Positions 9,054 through 17,976 of a DNA stretch of 36,298 nucleotides are shown in pieces; position 1 is the stretch's first letter; each line of letters starts with the position of its first letter. Made by a program: the position numbers and the translations under genes. The notes under the pieces were generated by a model. It had not been told where the DNA came from, made no database searches, and worked only from the letters and a program-made list of their open reading frames with translations. The stretch is from Leptospira sp. (GTDB lineage Bacteria > Spirochaetota > Leptospiria > Leptospirales > Leptospiraceae), in NCBI GenBank assembly GCA_002786225.1, contig PEQN01000029.1, positions 1 through 36,298 of the forward strand. The letters run 5' to 3'.

Positions 9054-9698
9054 ATGATCATACATCAAAAGAGCCAATTGATAAGTATCTTACTTTTCTT
9101 TGGACTACAAGCAACAAGCCCAATGATTTCCAAGGAGAAAACTGTGAATAAGAATATAGTAGGAATTGTATCTGTTAAGGCAAAGTGGTATTACTTTGAT
9201 AGCTTATTAAAAAATGGATATACTAATTCTATACCTGAATACAAGGCAGCACCTGGTCTTTTATTCAAATACTATCATTACATTCAAAGAGATTCCCAGA
9301 AGGATTTTGGAGGGTTTTATCTTTGGAAGGACCTTGAATCAGCAAATTCTTGGTACAATAAAGATTGGTTTGAAAGAATTAAAGAAAAAAGAGGAAGTGA
9401 TCCAAAATTAGATCTCTTCGAAGTAGAATCGATCAAAGATTTTGTATCTGAGGACTTTGATTACAATTCAATAGCCGAACAATCAGTCACTCTCTTTATA
9501 AGTCAAGTGAATGAGAAGGATATCGAAAAACTTTTACTTCCAACAAAAGGTTTAGTAAGGACTTATATTCTAAACAAAGATAAGACAAAATATGGAGTTT
9601 TACTTTTCGAGAGTAAGTATCTCGCCGAACAATTTGTAAAAAATATTGGAATCCTAAAAGTAGATTATTACTCTACTCCAGTTTTATTAAAAAATTAG
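9054..9698 (+). CDS. Exported protein with YdhR-like dimeric alpha-beta barrel domain
   Basis: 214 residues. The N-terminus is a hydrophobic signal-peptide-like segment (about 6-23), so export is likely. A central segment from AAPGLLFKYY through FGGFYLWKDLESANSWYN to WFERI resembles YdhR-type putative monooxygenases (PGL, GGxYLF, and sa-x-aY pattern), members of the dimeric alpha-beta barrel group. A second, weaker half (about 135-210) may be another ferredoxin-like barrel unit. YdhR proteins are usually about 100 residues and cytosolic, so the signal sequence and double length are unusual. Substrate unknown. It is followed after 63 bases by an ECF-type sigma factor; a hairpin lies between them. 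Confidence 0.65.
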   Translation: MIIHQKSQLISILLFFGLQATSPMISKEKTVNKNIVGIVSVKAKWYYFDSLLKNGYTNSIPEYKAAPGLLFKYYHYIQRDSQKDFGGFYLWKDLESANSWYNKDWFERIKEKRGSDPKLDLFEVESIKDFVSEDFDYNSIAEQSVTLFISQVNEKDIEKLLLPTKGLVRTYILNKDKTKYGVLLFESKYLAEQFVKNIGILKVDYYSTPVLLKN

Positions 9699-9709
9699 CT
9701 TTAGAAAGC

Positions 9710-9738
9710 ATCCTGCAATAGCCTAAAAGTTGCAGGAT
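9710..9738 (+). terminator. Perfect 9-base hairpin between the YdhR-like and sigma-factor genes
   Basis: ATCCTGCAA (9710-9718) and TTGCAGGAT (9730-9738) are exact reverse complements around an 11-base loop. The stem begins 12 bases after the stop at 9698 and ends 23 bases before the sigma-factor ATG. It is followed by TATATAAAAT rather than a T-run, so it may be a weak terminator, an mRNA-stability element or an operator for the sigma gene. Confidence 0.5.
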
Positions 9739-9761
9739 TATATAAAATATGAAGGAAAAAA

Positions 9762-10592
9762 ATGAATACGATAGCAAAACAGCAATTCCTAGATGAACCA
9801 AATGATTTTTTACTCATCCAAGAATCTTTACAAGGCAACAAGAAATCATTAGAAAGTTTACTTGCTAGACACAAGGATTTTATTTACAATCTATCATTGA
9901 GAATGTTTTTAGATCCTGATGATGCTATGGATGCAACACAAGATATCTTGATTAAAGTAATCACATCTTTACAAAGTTTTCAAGGAAAAAGCCAATTTCG
10001 CACTTGGCTTTATAGAATAGTAGTTAACCATTTTCTAAATTCAGAAAAAAGAAAAATGGAGCAATGGATAGATCGTTCCTCAAATATTTCAGAAATTAAA
10101 TCACAAGCTGAAAATGAAGATGAGATACCTGAAGAAACAATAGAAGAAGTTCGCATCTTATGTTCAACTGCTATGTTGATGTGCTTGAACAGAGAGCAAA
10201 GATTGCTTTATATTCTCGGTGAAGTATTTGAAATCGATCACAATATTGGAGCAACATTGTTTCAACTTACAAAAGGAAATTATAGACTCAAATTGTATAG
10301 GGCTAAGAAAGATTTATTGGAATTTGTATCAGGAAGATGCGGTTTGATCAATCCATCGAATTCTTGTCGTTGCAAAAAGAAAACAAAAGTTTTAATCCAA
10401 GAAGGCAAAGTAAATTCTAAACAATTAAAATTTAATTCTTCTTTTACCCAAAGCGTACAAAATATACTCTATCAACATAGAATTCCTTTGAGCTATAAGA
10501 TTCAAATTGATATGAAAAATTTATTCCAAGAAAATCCCTACCAAATTAAAGAAGAATTAGATCATCTATTGGAGAATTTGGTGAAAAGTTGA
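9762..10592 (+). CDS. ECF-type RNA polymerase sigma factor with cysteine-containing C-terminal extension
   Basis: 276 residues. Region 2 is seen at about 20-95 (ARHKDFIYNLSLRMF, then DDAMDATQDILIKV and FRTWLYRIVVN), and region 4 at about 125-190 (LNREQRLLYILGEVF, then NYRLKLYRAKKDL). Typical ECF factors are about 170-200 residues. This one adds about 85 residues starting with Cys193, Cys202 and Cys204 in a GRCGLINPSNSCRC motif, which could bind metal or sense redox state. The start has a purine-rich GAAGGAAAAA upstream. No anti-sigma gene with a membrane anchor is adjacent, which suggests that the tail itself controls activity; this is inference. The exported YdhR-like gene just upstream is a possible target or partner. 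Confidence 0.87.
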   Translation: MNTIAKQQFLDEPNDFLLIQESLQGNKKSLESLLARHKDFIYNLSLRMFLDPDDAMDATQDILIKVITSLQSFQGKSQFRTWLYRIVVNHFLNSEKRKMEQWIDRSSNISEIKSQAENEDEIPEETIEEVRILCSTAMLMCLNREQRLLYILGEVFEIDHNIGATLFQLTKGNYRLKLYRAKKDLLEFVSGRCGLINPSNSCRCKKKTKVLIQEGKVNSKQLKFNSSFTQSVQNILYQHRIPLSYKIQIDMKNLFQENPYQIKEELDHLLENLVKS

Positions 10593-10679
10593 AAGAACTT
10601 TCATATAAACAAATTTATTTTCCATCAAATGATAAACATTCAATTATAAATCAGAAGATAAACTTTTTGTGACTTTTTA

Positions 10680-10708
10680 TTGACAAAATTGCTCTCAATT
10701 TCCATTAT
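10680..10708 (+). promoter_or_regulatory. Candidate sigma-70-type promoter
   Basis: TTGACA (10680-10685) and CATTAT (10703-10708) are 17 bases apart. The -35 box is a perfect consensus and the -10 matches four of six. It lies about 150 bases before the ATG at 10857, which would leave a long 5' leader. Confidence 0.4.
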
Positions 10709-10784
10709 TTGAAAGATATTCTTAATTTTTGATGCTTCGATCAGAAAAAGTGCTTATTAGAATCCATAAAGAAGCCAAATACAA

Positions 10785-10812
10785 TTGACTTTGGGTTCAA
10801 ATTCGATTTAAT
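10785..10812 (+). promoter_or_regulatory. Second candidate promoter, nearer the gene
   Basis: TTGACT (10785-10790) and TTTAAT (10807-10812) are 16 bases apart and lie 44 bases upstream of the ATG at 10857. The distance fits direct transcription of that gene better than the upstream candidate does. Confidence 0.4.
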
Positions 10813-10856
10813 GTTAAAAATAAAGTCGTTTTTGAAAAATATATTTGAGAAGCAAA

Positions 10857-11804
10857 ATGAAACAATTTCTTTCTAATTTAGCAATACTTATTCTTTTCCT
10901 GTTTCTAACTATAGAAATTTCTGCTGCCAACTCCATTATTTTAAAATCTGGTAAAACCATTAAAGGGACTGTCATTAACCAAAATGAGAAAGGTCTCACT
11001 GTAAAACTCGCAGATGGATCAACACAAACTATTGAAAAATACAAAATTCTAAAAGTTGTTTATAAAGATGTGTCAGAAGAAGAAGAAAAGAAGATTCGTA
11101 TAGCAGAAGAAAAGAAGCTTTCTGAAAAATTGAATAAAGAAGAAGAAGCTCGTAGAAAAAAAGAAGAAGAAGAGGCTAAAAAACAAGCAAAAATTGACGA
11201 GAAGAATCTCCTAGAATCAGAGAAAGACAAGCTGGCAAAGAAATCTAAAGAAGAACTCAGAGAAAAAGCAAGACGAGAAGGAACTCGGAAAGTAACAGAT
11301 GTACTCTGGAGATCAGCAGTATTACCTGGTTGGGGCTTTTTTCACGCAGATAGAAAAGTAACTGGTGCGGTGTATTCAGGACTTTTTACAAGCTCACTTT
11401 TATATGCTCTTGCTATAAGAAGTAAGGTAAATAGTGCGAAAAGTGAATATGAAGATGCTTCTCTTTATTACCAAGTTGCTAGACCTGATCCTATTAATTT
11501 TTTAACAGCTAACGGCTTCAATTTTGGTTCATATTATCTTGTTGATACTTATACAACTGATTATGTTAAAGGCAAGAGGAATGAATTTAAAGGTTTATCT
11601 AACCGATATAATGGAGCTCTAGGTCTAGCGCTAATTGTTTATATAACTCAGCTTACACATACTTATTTTATGGGGCAAGATTGGGTAGAAGAAGAATTTC
11701 TCTCTAATGGCAAAGCAGGATTAAACATAGATTCTAAATGGGAATCCGCAGGTATCAATTCCTGGGAATTTAGATCTGATATGGGATATACTTGGAAGTT
11801 TTAA
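10857..11804 (+). CDS. Exported protein with coiled coil and C-terminal membrane-associated domain
   Basis: 315 residues from ATG 10857. That start was chosen because GAGAAG lies just before it; a TTG four codons upstream is in frame but would put the ribosome site inside the gene. Residues about 5-23 form a signal peptide ending in SAA. A small beta segment follows (about 25-70: ILKSGKTIKGTVI, then a GLTVKLADG strand), then a long Glu/Lys-rich coiled coil (about 75-145). The C-terminal half starts with LWRSAVLPGWGFFHADRK, which resembles the DUF5683-type motif of envelope proteins, with two hydrophobic stretches (GAVYSGLFTSSLLYAL and GALGLALIVYITQLT). Likely in the cell envelope; function unknown. 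Confidence 0.75.
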   Translation: MKQFLSNLAILILFLFLTIEISAANSIILKSGKTIKGTVINQNEKGLTVKLADGSTQTIEKYKILKVVYKDVSEEEEKKIRIAEEKKLSEKLNKEEEARRKKEEEEAKKQAKIDEKNLLESEKDKLAKKSKEELREKARREGTRKVTDVLWRSAVLPGWGFFHADRKVTGAVYSGLFTSSLLYALAIRSKVNSAKSEYEDASLYYQVARPDPINFLTANGFNFGSYYLVDTYTTDYVKGKRNEFKGLSNRYNGALGLALIVYITQLTHTYFMGQDWVEEEFLSNGKAGLNIDSKWESAGINSWEFRSDMGYTWKF

Positions 11805-11872
11805 CTTCTATATATAGATTAAATAATCTTTTTTATTTTTTACCTATAAGACTTTTATAAAATATATAATTG

Positions 11873-12295
11873 TTAATCACCTATATTATATAATTCTTTG
11901 CAGCCCTCAATAGATTGTGGGTCTTCCAATAGTTCACAACTAGCTTTTTCAATTCCTTGGATGCATGATTTGACTTCACTTAATCGTTCCTTTGTGATTT
12001 CATTTATCAAAGGATCCTTCTTATCTATAGGCAATACCTTTGCCTCCCTTTGGTCTTCTATGCATTTTTCTTGATTAGGAAGAAAAGGCAAGGCTTCTGC
12101 TCTTTCCTTTGGAGATAATTGATTCAGCTCTTCTTGAATACAGGCTACAATTTTTTCACAAAGAACTTTCGGATATAGAATTCCAAATTTCACAACTTCA
12201 TCTGGATTCACTTTTTCACTTTTTTTACAATTTAGATTAACGAATAGAAGAAAGATTAGAATTATTTGATAAATTTTCCAAAGATGGTTTTGCAT
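11873..12295 (-). CDS. Small multi-cysteine lipoprotein
   Basis: 140 residues. The N-terminus has a charged start, a hydrophobic run and FVNLNC, with Cys23 as the probable lipidated residue; spirochaete lipoboxes are relaxed, and this fits. The mature part has further cysteines at VLCEKIVAC, EKCIED, SCIQG, SCELL and GCKEL, suggesting a disulfide-stabilised helical bundle like the small Cys-rich lipoproteins known in Leptospira. GGAG lies 7 bases before the ATG. Its start overlaps the 3' end of murJ by 34 bases, so it is the last gene of the lipB-murJ unit and probably translated with murJ. Function unknown. Confidence 0.75.
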   Translation of the reverse strand: MQNHLWKIYQIILIFLLFVNLNCKKSEKVNPDEVVKFGILYPKVLCEKIVACIQEELNQLSPKERAEALPFLPNQEKCIEDQREAKVLPIDKKDPLINEITKERLSEVKSCIQGIEKASCELLEDPQSIEGCKELYNIGD

Positions 12296-13845
12296 TCTTC
12301 TACTCCAAGATAATAGGCAACTACGAAGTACCCTACCATTCCAAAACTCAAAACGAAGGCAAGTAAAATTCTAGAACTATTCGCATGACTAATACCAAAA
12401 CTTTTTAATTCAACCATCAAATCCAAATAGAAAAAATGATTCAATAGATAGGTCCATACTAACAAGAAGGCAAGTGGTAGCAAAATTTTTCCAATTTTAG
12501 GAATCATCTCACTTAGGGGAATATGGATATTGTGTCGTTTCATTGATATAAAAAGTATGAGGCTGGTTGCAAGAGAAGAACAAGCTGATGCAAAAGCAAT
12601 ACTGCCATGCTTTAAGCTTCCCATCAAACTTAGAGCCAAGACCAAACTAAAAACAAAAGTAAATGCCTGAACTCTCAAGGGAGTCTTAGTATCTTGAAAA
12701 GCATAGTAACAAGATATCATAATTTTATTTAAACTATAAAATGGAATCGCCAGAGCATAGAAGCCCAAAGGAACAATCGTTGTTTCTGTAGCAATATCAT
12801 CCCATTTTCCTCCAAAATAAATAGAATCTAAAACTAATTTACCCACAGTAATTAGGCCCACACTAGCTGGCAGAGTTAGGAATAATGAAAATACAAAGCT
12901 GTTCCCAATTTCTTTTGGTATTAAGTCATGTTCTCCTTTCTTGACCTTAGAAAGAACTGTTGGCAAGATTGTTGTAGCAAGTGCTACACCTATAATTCCC
13001 GTTGGCAGCTGAACCAATCTTTGAGCGTAGTCCAGACTCACTACAGCACCCAAACCTGGATTGTTGTTTTGAATATAATTTGCGATAAAAATATCAACCA
13101 ATAAACCTAATTGGTAAAAACCTCCACCAAGAACAGCGGGTAGCATGAGTTTGAATATTTTACGAATTGCAGGATGCTTCCAATGCAGATTCATACTTGG
13201 ACCGAATCCTTTGTATATCACATAATAAGCTTGCAGTAGCAGTTGTAGAACACCTCCAGCAACTACTCCAAAAGAAAGTACGAAAACCTTATCTAGTATA
13301 GTTTTAGTAAAAGGGAATAGAACAATAAATACAAAAATATAACTTAGATTTAATAAAATTGGTGATAGAGAAGGAATGAAGTAATTCTCATGAGAATTAG
13401 AAATTGCCATGAAAATGGAAGAGAGACTCGCAGTCATGATTAGAAAGAATAGTATAAAAGATAATTCAATTATTAGATTAGAATATTCTTCTGTTCCTCC
13501 TACTAAGGCAGGAATAAAGTATGGTGCAGAAATTAAAAAGCCTGCAATGAATATACTTAATAAAAAGAATAGAAAAGAAAGAACCGAGCCAGTCATAACC
13601 TGAGCTTCTTCCTTGCTTCGATTTTCGTACTCTGCAAATATAGGCATAAAAGATTGAGAGAGAGTGCCCTCAGCTAGAAGATTACGGAACATATTGGGAA
13701 GTCTATAAGCAACAGAAAAGGCAGAAGCAACCATTCCAGTCCCAAAGCTAGTTGCCATAAAATGATCACGAAGTAAGCCCATGACCCTGGATAACATCGT
13801 ATAAAAGGAAAGAGCTATACTCTTCTTGGTACTAGAATTACTCAC
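12262..13845 (-). CDS. murJ: MurJ/MviN lipid II flippase
   Basis: 527 residues, normal for MurJ. The N-terminus shows the family signature: SRVMGLLRD, then RLPNMFRNLLAEGTLSQSF, with the arginines and acidic residues that line the transport cavity. About 14 hydrophobic segments follow across the full length. The protein flips lipid-linked peptidoglycan precursor across the inner membrane for cell-wall synthesis. Its start overlaps the STAS-protein stop by 4 bases (ATGA) and its end overlaps the lipoprotein start by 34 bases, so translation is probably coupled. Identification is firm. Confidence 0.95.
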   Translation of the reverse strand: MSNSSTKKSIALSFYTMLSRVMGLLRDHFMATSFGTGMVASAFSVAYRLPNMFRNLLAEGTLSQSFMPIFAEYENRSKEEAQVMTGSVLSFLFFLLSIFIAGFLISAPYFIPALVGGTEEYSNLIIELSFILFFLIMTASLSSIFMAISNSHENYFIPSLSPILLNLSYIFVFIVLFPFTKTILDKVFVLSFGVVAGGVLQLLLQAYYVIYKGFGPSMNLHWKHPAIRKIFKLMLPAVLGGGFYQLGLLVDIFIANYIQNNNPGLGAVVSLDYAQRLVQLPTGIIGVALATTILPTVLSKVKKGEHDLIPKEIGNSFVFSLFLTLPASVGLITVGKLVLDSIYFGGKWDDIATETTIVPLGFYALAIPFYSLNKIMISCYYAFQDTKTPLRVQAFTFVFSLVLALSLMGSLKHGSIAFASACSSLATSLILFISMKRHNIHIPLSEMIPKIGKILLPLAFLLVWTYLLNHFFYLDLMVELKSFGISHANSSRILLAFVLSFGMVGYFVVAYYLGVEECKTIFGKFIK

Positions 13846-14852
13846 AAAAGTTTTTCTAAAAAGGATGTAGAGCCATTTTCGTTGAAAGTAAATTCAACTT
13901 GACAAGCAGGACATTTGTATCTACCAAAAGCTCTGACCCTAAGTCTTGTTCCACATGCTTCGCAAAATACCAACTCAGATTTATCTTCAAGATTTGTCTT
14001 ATTGATAGAAAGTGCATTTTTATTGGATGAAGAAGTTTCTGTATGTTTCAATTTATAAATGTCAGAAGATTCTTCAGTGGAACGAATGTTAGAAGGTATT
14101 GCAGAAAGAATTCTATTGATTCCTTCATTCACCTCCCATTTTATTTCTTTACTAAGCTGAGACTTCATTTCTTGGATTTTTCCTTCCAAGGGATCTATGA
14201 TTCCAGGAGAATCTTGGATACCATTTTGATCTTCTATAGGTTCAAGGCTAGATATTTTTTCAGAGGAGATTTGGCTTGCTTTTTGCCAAGATGATATTGG
14301 GCTTGGATTCTCTATCTTCCATTTTTGGTTTTTTACCAAGGAAGAAGTTCTTTCGTTTTCTGAACTGGTTAAAGAAGTAGAAGCAGTTATTTTGGAAGAT
14401 GGTTTTGCATGTCCTTTGTAATAAAACTGAATTTGATTTGCTTGTTTTACTTTTCTTTCTAATGGATTTGCAAGCTCTTGCTTGATTTTCGTTGGTGATT
14501 GGTGAACAGGCAATCTTGCAAGATAGGCCTTGGCTTCTTCAAGATTATTAGTAATTTTCAAACGATGCTCTAGACCAAATAGGCGAAGCAATTTTGTAAC
14601 TTCTGTATTCATCTGAGTCAGGATATAAACTATTTTAGAATTGGATTTCATCTTTACGGAAAGCCTTAGTAAGAAGGAAATTCCACCAGAGGATAGGGAT
14701 TCTAAGTGAGAACAATCCAATAGAAATTTCTGGTAACCTGCCGAAATTCTGGTCTCTAGATACTCTTCCAAATCTCTAGAATTGGAAGTATCTAGTATTC
14801 CTTTTAGATAGACGATCAAACTACTTTCTGATTCTAATGCTCTAACTTCCAT
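13842..14852 (-). CDS. STAS-domain protein with C-terminal zinc ribbon
   Basis: 336 residues. The first 110 residues form a STAS (anti-sigma-factor antagonist) domain: VYLKGILDTSNSRDLEEYL, then FLLDCSHLESLSSGGISFLL, where the SSG serines stand at the usual phosphorylation site. A long Ser/Lys-rich, probably disordered linker (about 115-290) leads to a zinc ribbon with CxxC pairs at Cys297/Cys300 and Cys314/Cys317. STAS proteins are normally switched by a serine kinase and a PP2C/SpoIIE phosphatase; a protein with both activities is encoded at 3328-8973, but a link is only a guess. The gene overlaps the sensor gene by 11 bases and murJ by 4. The STAS plus zinc-ribbon pairing is unusual; its target is unknown. 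Confidence 0.82.
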   Translation of the reverse strand: MEVRALESESSLIVYLKGILDTSNSRDLEEYLETRISAGYQKFLLDCSHLESLSSGGISFLLRLSVKMKSNSKIVYILTQMNTEVTKLLRLFGLEHRLKITNNLEEAKAYLARLPVHQSPTKIKQELANPLERKVKQANQIQFYYKGHAKPSSKITASTSLTSSENERTSSLVKNQKWKIENPSPISSWQKASQISSEKISSLEPIEDQNGIQDSPGIIDPLEGKIQEMKSQLSKEIKWEVNEGINRILSAIPSNIRSTEESSDIYKLKHTETSSSNKNALSINKTNLEDKSELVFCEACGTRLRVRAFGRYKCPACQVEFTFNENGSTSFLEKLL

Positions 14853-15873
14853 TTTTTCCTAAGTAGATTGCATCTACAACCTTTCGTTTTGTAATTATGG
14901 ACTCTTCTTCATCCCTTGCATCCTTAGATATAGGATGTGTTTCTCTTGGATTCTCAGTTAGAATAGAAGGTTCTGGTTTTGATGAGGATTCTTTAATAGA
15001 AACTTCTTTACTTTCTGCTTTATCTAGTCCTTCTTTATGAACCAATTCTTCTTTGACAACAATCTTCTCAATCAAAGGAGGATTCTTTGATTCTTCGGGA
15101 AGATGTTTTTTCTTTATATCAGAATTTCGTCGGTTAAAGATGGATACGATTACAAATAGTATAATCAGTGCTAAACTAATTACAAAAGCTAGGATGGCAT
15201 AGGTTCTCAACATCCAAAGAAAAATGTCTTTTTGTTTATCAAGAAATAAAGAAATATTTCCTCTGCTATAAATCAGATGAATACTACCAACCACATCTAA
15301 TTTGGTTTCATGGTAAACAGCAACAGATACCATTCCTTTTTGTTCTTTGGCTTCAGGAAAAAATTTATAAACAAGAAACTCCAACTGATTGACTATCCAG
15401 TTTGATTTCTGTCTAGGTTGAATAGTTTCTGGAAGAATTACAGGTTCAGGGTATTGCCACTTTCTCATACGCAAGGCACTTTCATACAAATTGGATTTGT
15501 ATTTTTCGTCAGACTTTCGGTCTTTTAGTGCTATCGAATTTTCTACTTCATCTGAATTAGCAAGTACTATCCCTTCTGGATTGAGTAGAACTATTTCTAA
15601 GATGCGAAATTCATCAGGATCTTTTTCCGTAACGGATTTCAATCTTGCAAAAGTTTTCTGAAGTTCCGAATATCCCCTAGCATTCATTCTAACTTCCGAT
15701 GCCTTAGCAAGGGAAACTACTGTGTCGCGAGCACGATTATCTGAGGCAATTTTTATAAACTGAAAGGATGAGGTAGAAGATTCCAAGAAAGACCAGGTCA
15801 CAGCTGAAATAGCTACAGCTTCGCCTAATAGTAATAATAGAATAGAAAATGCTATAGTTCGGAAGTAAAACAA
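14842..15873 (-). CDS. Two-pass membrane protein with periplasmic sensor-like domain
   Basis: 343 residues. Transmembrane segments are at about 6-28 and 221-247, with about 190 residues between them outside the cytoplasm and a charged, probably disordered cytoplasmic tail (about 250-343). The outer part has features of Cache/PAS-like sensors (helix with RARDTVVSLAKASEVR, then EIVLLNPEGIVLANSDE), but there is no kinase, HAMP or cyclase domain. The output may pass to the STAS protein encoded next, whose start overlaps this gene by 11 bases. It begins 9 bases after the lipB stop. Sensor function is inferred from layout, not shown. Confidence 0.75.
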   Translation of the reverse strand: MFYFRTIAFSILLLLLGEAVAISAVTWSFLESSTSSFQFIKIASDNRARDTVVSLAKASEVRMNARGYSELQKTFARLKSVTEKDPDEFRILEIVLLNPEGIVLANSDEVENSIALKDRKSDEKYKSNLYESALRMRKWQYPEPVILPETIQPRQKSNWIVNQLEFLVYKFFPEAKEQKGMVSVAVYHETKLDVVGSIHLIYSRGNISLFLDKQKDIFLWMLRTYAILAFVISLALIILFVIVSIFNRRNSDIKKKHLPEESKNPPLIEKIVVKEELVHKEGLDKAESKEVSIKESSSKPEPSILTENPRETHPISKDARDEEESIITKRKVVDAIYLGKNGS

Positions 15874-15882
15874 AGTATTCCC

Positions 15883-16551
15883 TCATTTTAACCATCGGAC
15901 TTTATTGGAAATAGGAGAAGGATATTTTTTTAATAAAAAATTCATCCAAGCTTCAGAAAAATGGTCTATAAATTTTTGCCTTAAACTTGGATCTGCACCT
16001 AGCATGAAGATACTTTTCATGTTTTCAGACTTAAGGCCGCAGGGATTGATGTATTGAAACACGGAACATTGATTAGATAGATTGAGAGCGAAACCAAAAC
16101 TTGTAAAAAATTGCTTAAAATAGATTCCTAGGCTTACAATCTTCCACTCAGGGCGAGACTTGAGATAAAGCCCAGGGTTTTCTTTGTCCATGATCAATGC
16201 AAGTCCCCAAACCTCGTAAACAGAAAAGATGAGTATCTCTTGCATTTCCCTAAGAAAATTCCCTATACTGAGATTTCTTGCTGCTAGGTCTAAGTGAAAG
16301 TAAACAACCAATTGACCCAATTCATGAGCAGTGAAATCACCTCCTCTTTGGATTTCATAAAAATGAATCCCTTTTTCCTGTAAAATGCCAGGATTTACCA
16401 ATAAATTTGAGGAAATTGCCGTACTCCCGCTGGTAATAGTAGGTTCATGCTCCAAGAAAAGTGTGGATTCACGCTTTTTTTTTCGTGACGTATCTTGGAA
16501 ATTTATATAGTCTAAATAGGATACGGGTTTGGTAAATTGGTGAAAAATCAT
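15883..16551 (-). CDS. lipB: Octanoyltransferase LipB
   Basis: 222 residues. It moves octanoyl from acyl-carrier protein to lipoyl domains, the first step of lipoic acid synthesis. Family motifs are visible: RGGDFTAHELGQ at 69-80 (usual RGGxxTxHxPGQ), the active lysine in WKIVSLG (Lys137), and the catalytic cysteine in NPCG (Cys171). ELGQ in place of PGQ is a minor variant. It is the first gene of a five-gene minus-strand unit that continues with the membrane sensor, STAS protein, murJ and lipoprotein. The 57-base gap to panD must hold both divergent promoters. Confidence 0.93.
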   Translation of the reverse strand: MIFHQFTKPVSYLDYINFQDTSRKKKRESTLFLEHEPTITSGSTAISSNLLVNPGILQEKGIHFYEIQRGGDFTAHELGQLVVYFHLDLAARNLSIGNFLREMQEILIFSVYEVWGLALIMDKENPGLYLKSRPEWKIVSLGIYFKQFFTSFGFALNLSNQCSVFQYINPCGLKSENMKSIFMLGADPSLRQKFIDHFSEAWMNFLLKKYPSPISNKVRWLK

Positions 16552-16608
16552 GTTTCTGAAAAATATCCCTTGAGCCTAGAAGACACCGTAGTTTTTGGTA
16601 CAAATTAG

Positions 16609-16962
16609 ATGTTGATCACAATCTGCAAAGGCAAAATCCACCGCGCTACTGTAACAGAAGCCGATTTAAATTACGAAGGCAGTCTGACCATAGATATGGA
16701 TTTAGTTGACGCTGCTGGGATGATTCCCTATGAAAAAGTACAAGTTGTTAATGTCAACAATGGTTCCCGCTTTGAGACCTACATCATCGAAGGGAAGCGT
16801 GGTTCTGGAACAATTTGTCTCAATGGTGCCTGTGCAAGGCTAGGAATGAAGGGCGACAAGGTGATTATTATCACCTATGCTCAAGTAGAAGAATCTCAGA
16901 TTCCAACTTCCTACCAACCAAAAGTAGTGCATGTGGATGACAAAAACGTTAAGACGAACTAA
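16609..16962 (+). CDS. panD: Aspartate 1-decarboxylase proenzyme PanD
   Basis: 117 residues. It makes beta-alanine from aspartate for pantothenate and coenzyme A. The self-cleavage site Gly24-Ser25 (YEGSLTID) is at the canonical position, and Lys9, Arg54 and Tyr58 are conserved, so an active pyruvoyl enzyme is expected. The sequence upstream of ATG 16609 has no clear ribosome-binding site, but the motif spacing fixes this start. It diverges from lipB, and an exported protein follows after 80 bases. Confidence 0.96.
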   Translation: MLITICKGKIHRATVTEADLNYEGSLTIDMDLVDAAGMIPYEKVQVVNVNNGSRFETYIIEGKRGSGTICLNGACARLGMKGDKVIIITYAQVEESQIPTSYQPKVVHVDDKNVKTN

Positions 16963-17042
16963 AAGTTTTTTCCAAAGAAAGCCTAATCTTTCCCAACTTA
17001 AATCACGATAAGTAATAGTAAGACCAACTCGGGATTGCAACT

Positions 17043-17909
17043 ATGAAGAAGATACTCATCCTTTTAACCTCTATCTTATTTTCCCTGCCTTATTCACAGG
17101 ATTCTTGGGCTCAGAACCAAGCTGGAGCGGAGGGAACAGGACAAAATACAGCCTCAGTCAATAACAAAGAGCCGTATTATCCTCTTGCTTACTACGATCC
17201 AAGGCTAAGACTCAAGAAAGTTTCCTTCGTAAGAAGACATGCGGATACTGGGAAAGGAGAACTTCTAGATGTTCAAATCGAACTCGAATCAAGAACCAAT
17301 AAACCTCATAATTATAGCATTTATGTTATAGCTGTAAACGAAAGAGATGCCCAGAACGATGATGAAAGAAAATTAGTTCCCTACCCATCTTGGAGACCTT
17401 GGAATCCACAAGCAGACAAGAGAATTGTAACTTTTTCCAACATTATGCCTGTTAATGTAGACTCCAAGGAAATTTGGGGCGAAGAAGCTTACAATAAAAA
17501 GCAGGCTGAGGTGGATAAAATGATTCTTCGCGGTTTTGAAGCGGAAATGGGCGAACCGAATTTTGATGAATACATGAGATACCTTACTGAAAATCCTGCA
17601 AAGGCTCTTCCTTTTACCTTATACGGTGAAGAAGGACCAGCTAAGGACAAAATCCTAGTTCACAATTATACGAACCAGACTCCTGAAGAAAAGAAAGCGT
17701 TTCGCCATGAAACTCTAAAGGATCATTCTTATACCTTGTACAGCAATAAGTACCAATCTACCATCATTACCCACCATTACACCCAATACAGACCGAATTT
17801 TAAAACATTCAATAAGGTTGGTATTTTGATCTTTGATCCCAACAAAGAAAAGAATAATCTTCTAGTTCGAAGAATCATAGATGTGGGTGATTTAAAAATG
17901 ACGTACTAA
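17043..17909 (+). CDS. Exported protein of unknown function
   Basis: 288 residues. A clear signal peptide (MKKILILLTSILFSLP, then SWA before Gln24) is followed by a low-complexity stretch and a globular part rich in Tyr, Asn and charged residues. A strand-rich opening (about 55-110) resembles nothing I can name with certainty. Motifs such as PSWRPWNPQADKR and TIITHHYTQYRP look characteristic for a lineage-restricted family. Probably periplasmic. It follows panD by 80 bases and ends before a strong terminator, so it may be cotranscribed with panD. Confidence 0.75.
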   Translation: MKKILILLTSILFSLPYSQDSWAQNQAGAEGTGQNTASVNNKEPYYPLAYYDPRLRLKKVSFVRRHADTGKGELLDVQIELESRTNKPHNYSIYVIAVNERDAQNDDERKLVPYPSWRPWNPQADKRIVTFSNIMPVNVDSKEIWGEEAYNKKQAEVDKMILRGFEAEMGEPNFDEYMRYLTENPAKALPFTLYGEEGPAKDKILVHNYTNQTPEEKKAFRHETLKDHSYTLYSNKYQSTIITHHYTQYRPNFKTFNKVGILIFDPNKEKNNLLVRRIIDVGDLKMTY

Positions 17910-17976
17910 TACAAAGTTCAAATTTTCTTAGCTCTCCCCTTGCTGAGAGTTTTGATAGTTTAAGAATATTTTCAAG

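Noticed and set aside
13409..13603. Plus-strand frame inside murJ
   Set aside because: It lies antisense within a firmly identified gene, has no ribosome site and no family resemblance.
12281..14412. Shared 15-base string AAGATGGTTTTGCAT in murJ/lipoprotein and STAS genes
   Set aside because: One such repeat is expected by chance in a window of this size and composition, and both lie in coding sequence.
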